Of a stretch of 64,000 nt of DNA, positions 10,801-21,000 are shown in pieces (the first letter of the stretch is position 1; each line of letters starts with the position of its first letter). A model generated the notes under the pieces. The model did no database searches, was not told where the DNA came from, and worked only from the letters and a program-made list of their open reading frames with translations. The position numbers were made by a program, and so were the translations under genes. The stretch is taken from positions 992,001 to 1,056,000 of the forward strand of contig NZ_CP110012.1 in assembly GCF_025947365.1 (NCBI RefSeq), read 5' to 3'. Source of the stretch: Flavobacterium sp. N502540. GTDB taxonomy: Bacteria; Bacteroidota; Bacteroidia; Flavobacteriales; Flavobacteriaceae.

Positions 10801-11089
10801 TTTGGGATATCAAGCTGCACCAAACAAAGCTTTTATTTACGATGCATCGTTTGTTAAACTTAGAGAAGTATCCATCACTTACAACTTCCCTAAAAGCATG
10901 TTCGAAAATACATTCATAAACTCAGCATCAGCAAGTTTAGTTGGTTCGAACTTATGGATCATTCACAAAAACCTACCATACGCAGACCCAGAAAGTGGAC
11001 TATCATCAGGAAATAGCTCTAGAGGTTATTCAGTTGGATCACTTCCAACTACCAGAGATATTGGTTTTAACTTAACATTCAAATTTTAA
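7877..11089 (+). CDS. SusC/RagA-family TonB-dependent outer-membrane transporter (locus 1)
   Basis: SusC-type proteins are TonB-energised barrels that import nutrients captured by a SusD lid. The 1070-residue length is normal. A signal peptide (about 1-22, LTFAQ) is followed by a carboxypeptidase-regulatory-like domain (about 26-100, SGTVTDDAGMPLPGVSV). Then come a plug with NVVIRGNKSL and LYGSRAANGVVMVTTKKG, and a long beta barrel ending NLTFKF. It forms a pair with the SusD-like gene 11 bases downstream. The body is clearly diverged from the two SusC genes that follow. The substrate is unknown, as no hydrolase is adjacent. Confidence 0.93.
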   Translation: MKPKFNGFLVLLLVLFAQLTFAQERAVSGTVTDDAGMPLPGVSVQIKGTKTGTQTDFDGKYSIKATTSQILVFSYIGMKTQELAASSSQVNTKLSGDAQQLEGVVVTTAMGIKREKKSLGYASQQISGKDVNGGAGNTNVANLLSGKAAGVEVQRNNNFGGSTNVVIRGNKSLTGNNQALWVIDGVPIDNSNSNVSSQQIGNGGYDYGNNASDINQEDIESINILKGAAATALYGSRAANGVVMVTTKKGKSDNKIGFSFSSGFTNGSVDKSTFPTYQNRYGSGYGIGTSFLGTGTPDTVDTSNDASDGNAFDNQPVYQWDAFTPFSPNYGKATPWTAAKNGPITFFNNAHTFVNSIALEKSTDRSSLSLTYVNTNQTGILPNSELKKNQISARFSQKVTDKLTANAYASVTLQSTIGRNSTGYNDNILGNFRQWWQTNTDVQALKDVYFASGGQNVTWNWADPTDPSGLVPAYWDNPYFTRYQNYSSDDRTRLFSYASLNYEITPWLSALGRVSLDTYKQLQEERRAVGSISSGFGLSPVNESSGYQRNDINFQEINYDFMLNFNKKIGEDISLNGVIGTNIRRNKRDNVLSSTIGGLVTPGIYALSNSRLDLPFPREAKITSGVNGIYAQGSIGYLDTYFIDASIRRDVSSTLPDNNNSYVYPAVSGSFLFSNVVKADWLNLGKFRINYAEVGNDADALQLNNTYTRVPNFQGQPLYTNSLLLPFRSINKNPDLKPERTKSFEVGLETSLLNRRLGFDITYYKTNSVDQIVAAAVSSGSGYTNGLVNGGNIENRGFEIQLNGTPIKTKDFSWEIIVNWSNNRSKVITLPNGLDNLQLGTFQGGVTVNAAPGEAYGALKGTDFVYTNGQPTIDQATGKYMITTSSSNTIGNITPDWIGGVRNKFSYKNLTFGFLIDTQKGGDIYSLDMYYGLASGLYKETAVGDIRENGTLNPGVAPNGTPNTVKTKGGSIANSLGYQAAPNKAFIYDASFVKLREVSITYNFPKSMFENTFINSASASLVGSNLWIIHKNLPYADPESGLSSGNSSRGYSVGSLPTTRDIGFNLTFKF

Positions 11090-11100
11090 TACAGAACAAA

Positions 11101-12603
11101 ATGAAAAAAATAATATATGCATTAGGAATCATGCTTCTCACAGTTTCATGTGACGACAGCAGCTTAACAGACTTAAATGTAGATACAAAAAACCCTTCTG
11201 TAGTACCTCCTAGCACTTTATTCACAAATGCTGAAAAAAATCTAACAGAACAACTTGTTAATACCAATGTAAATAGAAACATATTTAGATTAGTAAATCA
11301 ACAATGGACAGAAACCACCTATCTGGATGAATCTAACTACAACTGGGTAACCCGTAAAATTTCAGACAATCACTGGGACAGACTTTATGCAGGTGCACTT
11401 GCTGATTTATCTCAGGCGAAGGGTTTTATAGAAAAAGATGTAATCTCACCTACAGATCCTGAATTTGCGCAGAAAACTATAGTCAAAAAAAATCAATTGA
11501 TCCTTATTGATATTTTAATGGTTTATACGTACCAAATTTTAGTAGACACTTTTGGCGATGTACCTTATACAGAATCTTTAAAAGGAGCAGACAATTATCT
11601 CCCTAAATATGACAAAGCCATAGATATCTACAAAGACTTAATTGTACGTTTAAATAAAGACATCGCAGGATTAGACACTTCAAAACCTGCCTTTGGGGAT
11701 GCCGAGGTTATCTACAAAGACAATTTAACTGCCTGGATTAAATTTGCTAATAGCATCAAACTAAAATTAGGCGTGAACTTAAAATCATCTGGTCTTGAAG
11801 CAGCAATTGCAGACGCAGCAATCATCTCTGGTGCAGCAGGCGGATTTACATCAAATGCCGATAATGCAAAACTACCTTATATGTTAAATCTTCCAAACAC
11901 CAATCCACTTTATGTAGATATGGTTTTCTCAGGAAGAAATGATTTTGTCGTTGCAAAACCATTTGTCGACAAACTGGTAGCTTTAAATGACCCAAGAAAA
12001 ACACCTTACTTTAGACCAACCTACAAGGACACTGATGCCGCAGGAGACTTGATCACTGTAACGGGATACAGAGGTGGAATTGTTGGAGCAAAAAACTCAC
12101 AGTCCAGATTTACTCATGCAAGTGACAAAATTAAAGCACCGGACTTCAGTGGTACTTTATTAGATTATGCAGAAGTAGAATTTTTACTAGCAGAAGCTTC
12201 AGGAAGAGGAGTTGCTGTTGGAGGCTCTATTGCTTCACATTACAATGCAGCAATCTTAGCTTCTATGGAAGACTGGGGAGTTTCAACAGCAGATGCAAAT
12301 GCCTATCTTGCTCAACCAGCAGTTGCTTATGCAACAGCTACAGGAACATGGCAACAAAAAGTAGGAGAGCAAGCATGGTACGCGTTGTTCAACAGAGGAT
12401 TTGAAGGCTGGACATCAACCAGAAGACTAGATTTCCCTGTTTTAACACCACCAGCAACTGCAGATGCTGCAGCCGCTGGTCAGGTACCATCCAGAATGGC
12501 TTATCCAATTAGAGAACAAACACTGAATGCAACAAATTACACCGCTGCATCAACTTCCATTGGAGGAGACAAATTAACTACAAAGATTTTTTGGGATAAA
12601 TAG
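11101..12603 (+). CDS. SusD/RagB-family outer-membrane lipoprotein (locus 1)
   Basis: This 500-residue surface lipoprotein is thought to bind substrate over the SusC barrel. It has a lipoprotein signal with a lipid-attached Cys at about residue 17 (LLTVSCDD). The tetratricopeptide-like helical core includes DTFGDVPYTES and LLDYAEVEFLLAEAS, both characteristic of the family. The sequence is of the SusD-like_2 type. It ends 31 bases before a terminator, so loci 1 and 2 are probably separate transcription units. Confidence 0.9.
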   Translation: MKKIIYALGIMLLTVSCDDSSLTDLNVDTKNPSVVPPSTLFTNAEKNLTEQLVNTNVNRNIFRLVNQQWTETTYLDESNYNWVTRKISDNHWDRLYAGALADLSQAKGFIEKDVISPTDPEFAQKTIVKKNQLILIDILMVYTYQILVDTFGDVPYTESLKGADNYLPKYDKAIDIYKDLIVRLNKDIAGLDTSKPAFGDAEVIYKDNLTAWIKFANSIKLKLGVNLKSSGLEAAIADAAIISGAAGGFTSNADNAKLPYMLNLPNTNPLYVDMVFSGRNDFVVAKPFVDKLVALNDPRKTPYFRPTYKDTDAAGDLITVTGYRGGIVGAKNSQSRFTHASDKIKAPDFSGTLLDYAEVEFLLAEASGRGVAVGGSIASHYNAAILASMEDWGVSTADANAYLAQPAVAYATATGTWQQKVGEQAWYALFNRGFEGWTSTRRLDFPVLTPPATADAAAAGQVPSRMAYPIREQTLNATNYTAASTSIGGDKLTTKIFWDK

Positions 12604-12633
12604 GAATCACCAAAAAATAACATAATTTAACAC

Positions 12634-12663
12634 AAAACCACCCTAAAACAGGGTGGTTTTTTT
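12634..12663 (+). terminator. Terminator after SusC/D locus 1
   Basis: The perfect inverted repeat AAAACCACCCT / AGGGTGGTTTT has a 5-base loop and is followed by a run of seven T in total. Confidence 0.85.
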
Positions 12664-12859
12664 GTTGAAAACGTATAAAAATTTGAAATTTATCACCCAT
12701 CTAATAAAATTTAACATTTAATTCAGCAGTCACAAATTAAACTATCCATTGCTTTTTAAGCAAAAAACAAACAATTCGTCATTTTTGAATGCATTTTAAC
12801 GATAAAAAAATAACTCCCGTCAGCAAAAATGCCTTTTTACTGAAAAAAAAACTTTTTTG

Positions 12860-12909
12860 ATTAGGTATATTAACTAATTATTAAGATTTTTGTCGGACTA
12901 ATTCAAAAT
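12860..12909 (+). promoter_or_regulatory. Conserved SusC leader element, copy 2
   Basis: This 50-bp element runs from ATTAGG to CTAATTCAAAA, 58 bases before the SusC start, with ATTAACTAATTATTAAG in the middle. It is nearly the same as copy 3, which lies exactly 5,114 bases away. It probably contains the promoter and leader start. Confidence 0.55.
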
Positions 12910-12917
12910 ATTTAAAA

Positions 12918-15900
12918 ATGAAACTAAAGTTCAATGGATTCCTAGTACTTTTCTTAGTACTAGTTGCGCAACTTACTTTCGCGCAAGAAAGAGCTGTTTC
13001 TGGAACAGTTTCTGACAATACAGGAATACCTTTACCGGGTGTTAGCGTATTAGTTAAAGGAACGAAAACAGCAACGCAAACAGATTTTGATGGAAAATAC
13101 TCTATCAAAGCAGCACCAAATCAAGTACTGGTTTTTAGCTACATTGGCATGAAAGCCCAGGAAGTTACAGCTAGTTCTACTACTGTTAATACCAAATTAA
13201 AAGACGATTCAGTAGAATTGGAAAGTGTAGTAGTAACGGCACTTGGTATCAAAAAAGAGAAAAAAGCATTAGGATATGCTACTCAGGAAATCAAAGCTGC
13301 AGAATTAACTAAAGGAAACAACAATAATTTAGCTGGAGCGCTTCAAGGAAAATTAGCAGGGGTTCAAATTACTCCTTCTAGTGGTGCACCGGGAGCTTCT
13401 TCTCAAATTGTTATTCGTGGAGCTCGTTCCTTTACAGGAAACAACACTCCTTTATATGTAATTGATGGTATGCCAGTTGCATCACAATCTGATTACACTA
13501 CTGGAAACAGTGTAAGTGGAGCGGACAGCGCCAACAGAGCAATCGATATTGATCCTAATGATATCGAATCGATTAACATCTTAAAAGGACAGGCTGCATC
13601 TGCAATTTACGGACTTAGAGCTTCTAACGGAGTAGTGATTATTACTACTAAAAGTGGTAAAGGTGCCTCTAAAAGTGGGAAACCTACCATAAATTTCTCT
13701 ACCTCAGTTACAGCTGACAACATATCCAGAAAGATTGATTATCAACAAGAATATGCTCAGGGAACTAACGGTGTATACGATCCAAACAACTCATTGACCT
13801 GGGGACCAAAACTTTCTGAGTTGCCAAACAGCCCTCAATATGGAGGTAACGTTGCTAACGCTTTAAACGGAGGAAACACATCAACTTTCGCAGGTAAATA
13901 TTATGTACCACAAAGAGCTGCAGCGGGATTAGACCCATGGGTAACTCCTCAAGTATATGACAATTTTGGTACTTTCTTTAAAACAGGAATTACACTTAAC
14001 AACTCTCTTAGTATAACGCAAGCAACTGACAAAAGTAACTATGCTTTTAGCTTAGGATCGTCAAACCAAGACGGTTTCATTCCTGAAACTGGCCTTACTC
14101 GTTACAATGCAAAAGCAGCTTTCAGCACAAAGTTAGGAACTGACTGGAAAACCGGATTCGTAGGTAACTATGTTAACACTAAAATTCAAAAAGCTACAGG
14201 AGCAAACGATTCATCAGTTGCAGGTGCATTTGCAAGTCCAATAAGCTACGATTTAAAAGGAAATGGAATCTCAACTCCAACAGATCCATACAAACAAATC
14301 TATTACAGACCAACAGGGTTCAACAACCCATACTGGGCAGCTGAACACAATATCTTTGACGAACAAACGGATCGTTTTTTCGGAAACAGCTTTGTTGAAT
14401 TTACACCAAGCATCTCAACAAGTGGTGACCATAAGTTATCATTCCGTTACCAACTTGGAGCTGATGCTTACAGCACGAATTACAGAGACATACAAGAATA
14501 CGGAAACCAACAGACTACAGCTGGACATTTAGAAATTTACGGAATCACATCGAGAACTGTAAACTCATTGTTCACCGTAAATTATGACTATAGAATTTCT
14601 GATGATTTAAACTTAACTGCTTTGGTAGGTAATGAGATCAATGACAGATACGATAAAACATATAGCATGACAGGGGTTAACCTTAACTTTGGTGGCTTTC
14701 CTAATTTAACAAATACTCAACAAACTGTTGCAATAGACAACATTACTAAAAACCGAACTTTTGGTTTATTTGGAAACGTAAATCTTTCATACAAAAACTT
14801 TATTTTCTTAGGTGGTACAGTAAGAAAGGATATCGTATCTTCAATGCCAAGAGACAATCGTTCATTTGTATACCCTTCAGTATCTTTAGGTTTAGTGCTA
14901 ACTGAATTGGAAGCATTAAAAGGAAACTCAACATTATCTTTTGCTAAATTAAGAGCATCTTGGGCTGAAGTAGGTCAAGCAGGAACTTACTTTGCAAATT
15001 ACTATTCAGTACCTAGCTACGGAGGTGGATTCTGGTCAAATGCTCCAGTAAATTACCCTATTGGCGGAATAAACTCATTCACTCCAAACAATGTAATGTA
15101 TGACTCAAACTTAAGACCACAAAATACAAGATCTTATGAAGTGGGTGGTGAATTAAGATTCTTTAAGGATCGTGTAAGTATTGATTATACTTTCTCAAGA
15201 CAAAATGTAATAGACCAAATCTTCCAGGTACCATTAGCAGGTTCAACAGGAGCTGCAACAATGATGATGAATGGAGGTAAAATTCATACCAACAGTCACG
15301 AATTAGTAGTAAGTGTTACTCCGGTAAGAACTAATGACTTTGACTGGACAATATCTGCAAACTACACACAAATCGACAACTTTGTTGATGAATTAAAAGA
15401 AGGTGTACCAAATATTTTCTTAGGAGGGTTTTCAACTCCACAAATTAGAGCAAGTATAGGAGAACGTTTCCCTGTTATTTACGGAACAGCTTTCGCAAGA
15501 GATGACAAAGGGAATATTATAGTTGATGCTAATGGGTTAGCTGTAGCAGGAGAAACTAAATCACTTGGTCAGGTGGCTCCAAAATTCAATTTAGGAGGAA
15601 CTACTTCTTTCAGATACAAAAGATTAACTCTTGCAGCTACTTTTGACTGGAAAAATGGAGGTAAAATGTATAGTGGAACAAATTCATTACTAGACACGTA
15701 CGGATTAAGCACTAAAACAGGAAACCGTGACGAACTATTGGTTCAGGAAGGTGTAACTTCAACTGGACAACCAAACACAAAAGGAGCTACTAAACAAGCT
15801 ACTTACAACAGATATTCAAACATTGCGGAAAGTGCTATATATGATGCTTCTTTCGTAAAACTTAGAGAGGTATCGATAGGATATACTGTACCACAATTTT

Positions 15901-16079
15901 CAGAAGGATTCAGCATGCGTGTTTCTGCATTCGCAAGAAACATCTTATTATCTTCTAAAATACCAAATTTAGATCCGGAATCATCACAAGGAAACAACAA
16001 TATGGCTGGAGGATTTGAAAGATTATCTATTCCGCAAACAACAAGTATTGGTGTTGGAATGAATCTAACAATTAATTAA
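12918..16079 (+). CDS. SusC/RagA-family TonB-dependent transporter (locus 2, duplicated copy A)
   Basis: A 1053-residue outer-membrane importer with a signal peptide (about 1-22), a carboxypeptidase-regulatory-like domain (SGTVSDNTGIPLPGVSV), a plug (QIVIRGARSFTGNN, IYGLRASNGVVIITTKSG) and a barrel. Its partner SusD starts 16 bases downstream. It is almost identical to the SusC gene of locus 3. Differences lie mostly in single barrel residues, for example GISTPT versus GFATPT and AEHN versus AANN, which may map to external loops. The substrate is unknown. Confidence 0.93.
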   Translation: MKLKFNGFLVLFLVLVAQLTFAQERAVSGTVSDNTGIPLPGVSVLVKGTKTATQTDFDGKYSIKAAPNQVLVFSYIGMKAQEVTASSTTVNTKLKDDSVELESVVVTALGIKKEKKALGYATQEIKAAELTKGNNNNLAGALQGKLAGVQITPSSGAPGASSQIVIRGARSFTGNNTPLYVIDGMPVASQSDYTTGNSVSGADSANRAIDIDPNDIESINILKGQAASAIYGLRASNGVVIITTKSGKGASKSGKPTINFSTSVTADNISRKIDYQQEYAQGTNGVYDPNNSLTWGPKLSELPNSPQYGGNVANALNGGNTSTFAGKYYVPQRAAAGLDPWVTPQVYDNFGTFFKTGITLNNSLSITQATDKSNYAFSLGSSNQDGFIPETGLTRYNAKAAFSTKLGTDWKTGFVGNYVNTKIQKATGANDSSVAGAFASPISYDLKGNGISTPTDPYKQIYYRPTGFNNPYWAAEHNIFDEQTDRFFGNSFVEFTPSISTSGDHKLSFRYQLGADAYSTNYRDIQEYGNQQTTAGHLEIYGITSRTVNSLFTVNYDYRISDDLNLTALVGNEINDRYDKTYSMTGVNLNFGGFPNLTNTQQTVAIDNITKNRTFGLFGNVNLSYKNFIFLGGTVRKDIVSSMPRDNRSFVYPSVSLGLVLTELEALKGNSTLSFAKLRASWAEVGQAGTYFANYYSVPSYGGGFWSNAPVNYPIGGINSFTPNNVMYDSNLRPQNTRSYEVGGELRFFKDRVSIDYTFSRQNVIDQIFQVPLAGSTGAATMMMNGGKIHTNSHELVVSVTPVRTNDFDWTISANYTQIDNFVDELKEGVPNIFLGGFSTPQIRASIGERFPVIYGTAFARDDKGNIIVDANGLAVAGETKSLGQVAPKFNLGGTTSFRYKRLTLAATFDWKNGGKMYSGTNSLLDTYGLSTKTGNRDELLVQEGVTSTGQPNTKGATKQATYNRYSNIAESAIYDASFVKLREVSIGYTVPQFSEGFSMRVSAFARNILLSSKIPNLDPESSQGNNNMAGGFERLSIPQTTSIGVGMNLTIN

Positions 16080-16095
16080 TATAATTCAAAAAATC

Positions 16096-17556
16096 ATGAA
16101 AAAATATAAAGTCATGTTACTTTTGGTGATTGCGTCACTTTCATTAAATTCTTGTTCAGAAGACAAGATGGACGAAATCAACAAAAATGTTAACAATCCA
16201 AAAGATGTGCCAGCTCGTTTTGCCATCACTGACGCAATGACGAGTACTGCCTTTAGCAATACTGGTTCAGATCTATCTTTCTACACTGGTGTTTATGTAG
16301 AATTAAACGCTGGGGGTTTTGGCCAAATGTACAATGCAGAAGTACGAAATGGTGAACCTAAAAACCAGACTACTTTTAACAACTCCTGGAACAATCAATA
16401 TCAGACTATGTACAACCTGAAGCTGATCATTGACAGATGTACAACTGGTAAAGAAAAAGGAAACTACAATACATTAGGTATCGCACAAATTCTATATGCA
16501 TATAATTTAGCCTTACTAACAGATATGTACGGAGATGTTCCTTTCACTGAAGCTTTTCAACCTGGAGTAAATTACCAGCCTAAACTGGACCGTCAAGAAG
16601 ACCTATACAAAATTGTCTTCTCTACTTTACAGGATGCTATTGTTAATTTAGGAAAAACAACAACAGGTTTTGAAGCTGTAGGAACTCAGGATTTAATATA
16701 CCAAGGTAATACCGCTAAATGGATAAAAGCAGCCAATGGTTTATTGGCTCGTTACACTTTACGTCTTTCATTTAAAAATCCTGATTACGACAAAGTAATA
16801 GCTTACGCAAATAAATCTTTTGCAAACAAAAGCGAAGAATTTAGAATGAAAAACAGTAGTATCCCAAATCCTTATTTTCAATTCGATAATGACAGAGGAT
16901 ATTTATTTGCAAGTAAAAGCTTATTTGATAAGTTAAATGCCAGAGCAAATGATCCACGTGCTGAAGGTTATTTCCAAAAAATCAGAAAAGCAACTGGAGC
17001 ACCTCTTACATATGAATTTTTCACAAATGGTGTTAGCCCGCAAAGCCAAAATTACTCGTATTCAGCCTTACTTGATGCTAGTAACCCAATATTCATGTTA
17101 AGCTACCACGAATTATTATTCATCAAAGCTGAAGCAGAAGCAAGAAAATCAGCTGCTGTTACAAGTACAGCTAGTTTAACTGCTGCAGTAAATGCTGCTT
17201 TCAACAAAGATGAAGCTGTTAATTTCTCAGACACAGATGCATCTGCCTACGTGGCAGGTTTAAACATCGTGACAAACGCTGATTTATTGAAAGAAATTGC
17301 TGTACAAAAATACTTTTCTTTTTACGAAAACGAATCTGTTGAAGCATACAACGACTACAGACGTTTGCTAGCAATGTACGGATCTGCAGCTGCTCATCCA
17401 ATTCAATTGGCAAACCCGCTTAACGCAACTCAATTTCCACTAAGATTACCTTACGGAGATTCTGATGTATCTACAAACAACAATGTTAAAGCGGCATTTG
17501 GAGACGGTTCATACGTTTATTCTGAAAAAGTTTGGTGGGCTGGAGGTACTAGATAA
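16096..17556 (+). CDS. SusD/RagB-family outer-membrane lipoprotein (locus 2, copy A)
   Basis: A 486-residue nutrient-binding lipoprotein with its lipid-attachment Cys at about residue 20 (LSLNSCSED). The SusD-like_2 pattern is seen in DMYGDVPFTEAFQPG and MLSYHELLFIKAEAEAR. It pairs with the SusC gene just upstream and is followed by a terminator. The protein has the same length as, and is nearly identical to, the locus 3 copy. Confidence 0.92.
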   Translation: MKKYKVMLLLVIASLSLNSCSEDKMDEINKNVNNPKDVPARFAITDAMTSTAFSNTGSDLSFYTGVYVELNAGGFGQMYNAEVRNGEPKNQTTFNNSWNNQYQTMYNLKLIIDRCTTGKEKGNYNTLGIAQILYAYNLALLTDMYGDVPFTEAFQPGVNYQPKLDRQEDLYKIVFSTLQDAIVNLGKTTTGFEAVGTQDLIYQGNTAKWIKAANGLLARYTLRLSFKNPDYDKVIAYANKSFANKSEEFRMKNSSIPNPYFQFDNDRGYLFASKSLFDKLNARANDPRAEGYFQKIRKATGAPLTYEFFTNGVSPQSQNYSYSALLDASNPIFMLSYHELLFIKAEAEARKSAAVTSTASLTAAVNAAFNKDEAVNFSDTDASAYVAGLNIVTNADLLKEIAVQKYFSFYENESVEAYNDYRRLLAMYGSAAAHPIQLANPLNATQFPLRLPYGDSDVSTNNNVKAAFGDGSYVYSEKVWWAGGTR

Positions 17557-17585
17557 TAGTATTCTATACGCTTAAAACAATTCCT

Positions 17586-17621
17586 AAAAAGGGCACTTAT
17601 CTTACGATGAGTGCCCTTTTT
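17586..17621 (+). terminator. Terminator after SusC/D locus 2
   Basis: The long hairpin AAAAGGGCACT...AGTGCCCTTTTT, extended by ATC/GAT, has a T run. The same hairpin recurs at 22700-22736. Confidence 0.88.
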
Positions 17622-17973
17622 CAATTAATAAAACTAAATTGAAGCACTCAATGTTAAAACATAGAAGTCTATTTAAGGAGTAACTTTCTCTTTCTCAATT
17701 TCAAAACCTTGAAGATTTTATTTCTTCGATTAATTTAAAATACTGCAATAAATAAAAAAATCCTAACCTGAATTTAAAACCAATACGAAAAGCAAAAACA
17801 CACTTCCAAAAGTCTTTTTTCTAAAACTCAAGATGCTGCAAGCCCTTACAAACACTGCCATTATCACATATTCAGCAAAAAAACAATAACAAAACACTAA
17901 CCACTGTTTTTTAACACTAAAAAAAAACATCCAACAACAAAAATGCAACATGAATAAAAAAAAAGCTTTTTAT

Positions 17974-18023
17974 ATTAGGTAGATTAACAAATAATTAAGA
18001 TTTTTACCATACTAATTCAAAAC
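17974..18023 (+). promoter_or_regulatory. Conserved SusC leader element, copy 3
   Basis: A 50-bp element, ATTAGG to CTAATTCAAAA, 58 bases before the SusC start and 5,114 bases after copy 2. It contains ATTAACAAATAATTAAG. Confidence 0.55.
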
Positions 18024-18031
18024 ACATAAAA

Positions 18032-21000
18032 ATGAAACTAAAGTTCAATGGATTCTTAGTACTTTTCTTAGTACTAGTTGCGCAACTTACTTTCGCGCAA
18101 GAAAGAGTTGTTTCTGGAACAGTTTCTGACAATACAGGAATACCTTTACCGGGTGTTAGCGTATTAGTTAAAGGAACGAAAACAGGAACGCAAACAGATT
18201 TTGATGGAAAATACTCTATCAAAGCAGCACCAAATCAAGTACTGGTTTTTAGCTACATTGGCATGAAAGCCCAGGAAGTTACAGCTAGTTCTACTACTGT
18301 TAATACCAAATTAAAAGACGATTCAGTAGAATTGGAAAGTGTAGTAGTAACGGCACTTGGTATCAAAAAAGAGAAAAAAGCATTAGGATATGCTACTCAG
18401 GAAATCAAAGCTGCAGAATTAACCAAAGGGAATAACAACAATTTAGCTGGAGCGCTTCAAGGAAAATTAGCAGGGGTTCAAATTACTCCTTCTAGTGGTG
18501 CACCGGGAGCTTCTTCTCAAATTGTTATTCGTGGAGCTCGTTCCTTTACAGGAAACAACACTCCTTTATATGTAATTGATGGTATGCCGGTTGCATCACA
18601 ATCTGATTACAGTACTGGAAATAGTGTAACGGGGGCAGACAGCGCCAACAGAGCAATCGATATTGATCCAAACGATATCGAATCGATTAACATTCTAAAA
18701 GGACAGGCTGCATCTGCAATTTATGGACTTAGAGCTTCTAACGGAGTAGTGATTATTACTACTAAAAGTGGTAAAGGCTCCTCTAAAAGTGGAAAACCTA
18801 CCATAAATTTCTCTACCTCAGTTACAGCTGATAATATATCCAGAAAGATTGATTATCAGAAAGAATACGCTCAGGGAACTAATGGTGCATACGATCCAAA
18901 CAATTCATTGACCTGGGGACCTAAACTTTCTGAGTTGCCAAACAGCCCACAATATGGAGGTAACGTTGCTAACGCTTTAAACGGAGGAAACACATCAACT
19001 TACGCAGGTAAATATTATGTACCACAAAGAGCTGCAGCGGGATTAGATCCATGGGTAACTCCTCAAGTATATGACAATTTTGGTACTTTCTTTAAAACGG
19101 GAATAACACTTAACAACTCTCTTAGTATAACGCAAGCAACTGATAAAAGTAACTATGCTTTTAGCTTAGGATCGTCAAGCCAAGATGGTTTCATTCCTGA
19201 AACTGGTCTTACTCGTTACAATGCAAAAGCAGCGTTCAGCACAAAGTTAGGGACTGACTGGAAAACCGGATTCGTAGGTAACTATGTTAACACTAAAATT
19301 CAAAAAGCTACAGGAGCAAACGATTCATCTGTTGCGGGTGCTTTTGCAAGTCCAATAAGCTACGATTTAAAAGGAAACGGATTCGCAACTCCAACAGATC
19401 CATACAAACAAATCTATTACAGACCAACAGGGTTCAATAACCCATACTGGGCAGCTGCAAACAATATTTTTGACGAACAAACAGATCGTTTCTTTGGAAA
19501 CAGTTATGTTGAATTCACCCCAAGCATCTCAACAAGTGGTGACCATAAGTTATCATTCCGTTACCAACTTGGAGCTGATGCTTACAGCACGAATTACAGA
19601 GACATACAAGAATACGGAAACCAACAGACTACAGCTGGACATTTAGAAATTTACGGAATCACATCGAGAACTGTAAACTCATTGTTCACCGTAAATTATG
19701 ACTATAGAATTTCTGATGATTTGAACTTAACTGCCTTGCTTGGTAATGAGATCAATGACAGATACGATAAAACTTACAGTATGTCAGGGGTTAACCTTAA
19801 CTTTGGTGGTTTTCCTAATTTAACAAATACACAACAAACAGTTGCTACAGACAACATTACTAAAAACAGAACTTTTGGTTTATTTGGAAACGTAAATCTT
19901 TCATACAAAAACTTTATTTTCTTAGGTGGTACAGTAAGAAACGACATCGTATCGTCAATGCCAAGAAACAACCGTTCATTTGTATACCCTTCAGTATCTC
20001 TAGGTTTAGTACTTACTGAACTAGAAGCATTAAAAGGAAACTCAACATTATCTTTCGCTAAATTAAGAGCATCTTGGGCTGAAGTAGGTCAAGCAGGAAC
20101 TTACTTTGCAAATTTCTATTCAGTACCTGGTTATGGTGGTGGATTCTGGTCAAATGCTCCAGTAAATTATCCTATTGGCGGAATAAACTCATTCATTCCT
20201 AACAATGTAATGTATGACTCAAACCTAAGACCTCAAAATACAAGATCTTATGAAGTGGGTGGTGAATTAAGATTCTTTAAGGATCGTGTAAGTATTGATT
20301 ATACTTTCTCAAGACAAAATGTAATAGACCAAATCTTCCAGGTACCATTAGCAGGTTCAACAGGAGCTGCAACTATGGTGATGAATGGAGGTAAAATTCA
20401 TACCAACAGTCACGAATTAGTAGTAAGTGTTACTCCGGTAAGAACTAATGACTTTGACTGGACAATATCTGCAAACTACACACAAATAGACAATTATGTA
20501 GATGAACTAAAAGAAGGTGTACCAAATATTTTCTTAGGAGGATTTACAACTCCACAAATTAGAGCAAGTATAGGAGAACGTTTCCCTGTTATTTACGGAA
20601 CAGCTTTTGCAAGAGATGACAAAGGAAACATTATCGTTGATGCTAATGGATTAGCTGTAGCAGGAGAAACAAAATCACTTGGTCAGGTAGCTCCAAAATT
20701 CAATCTAGGAGGAACTACTTCTTTCAGATACAAAAGATTAACTCTTGCAGCTACTTTTGACTGGAAAAACGGAGGCAAAATGTATAGTGGAACAAATTCA
20801 TTACTAGACACGTACGGATTAAGCACTAAAACAGGAAACCGTGACGAACTATTGGTTCAGGAAGGTGTAACTGTAACCGGACAGCCAAACACAAAAGGAG
20901 CTACGAAACAAGCTACTTACAACAGATATTCAAACATTGCAGAAACTGCTATATACGACGCTTCTTTCGTAAAACTAAGAGAGCTATCAATAGGGTATAC

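Larger units (their letters stand above)
12604..12917. other. 314-bp spacer between SusC/D loci 1 and 2
   Basis: The spacer contains a strong terminator (12634-12663), then AT-rich DNA without recognisable coding, then the conserved SusC leader element (12860-12909). No small gene is supported. Confidence 0.6.
17557..18031. other. 475-bp spacer between the duplicated SusC/D units
   Basis: The spacer starts with the locus 2 terminator and ends with the locus 3 leader. The middle (about 17622-17973) is AT-rich, not shared with the flanks of the other copy, and has no credible gene. A minus-strand open frame at 17763-17951 is Phe/Val/Cys-rich and looks spurious. Confidence 0.6.
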
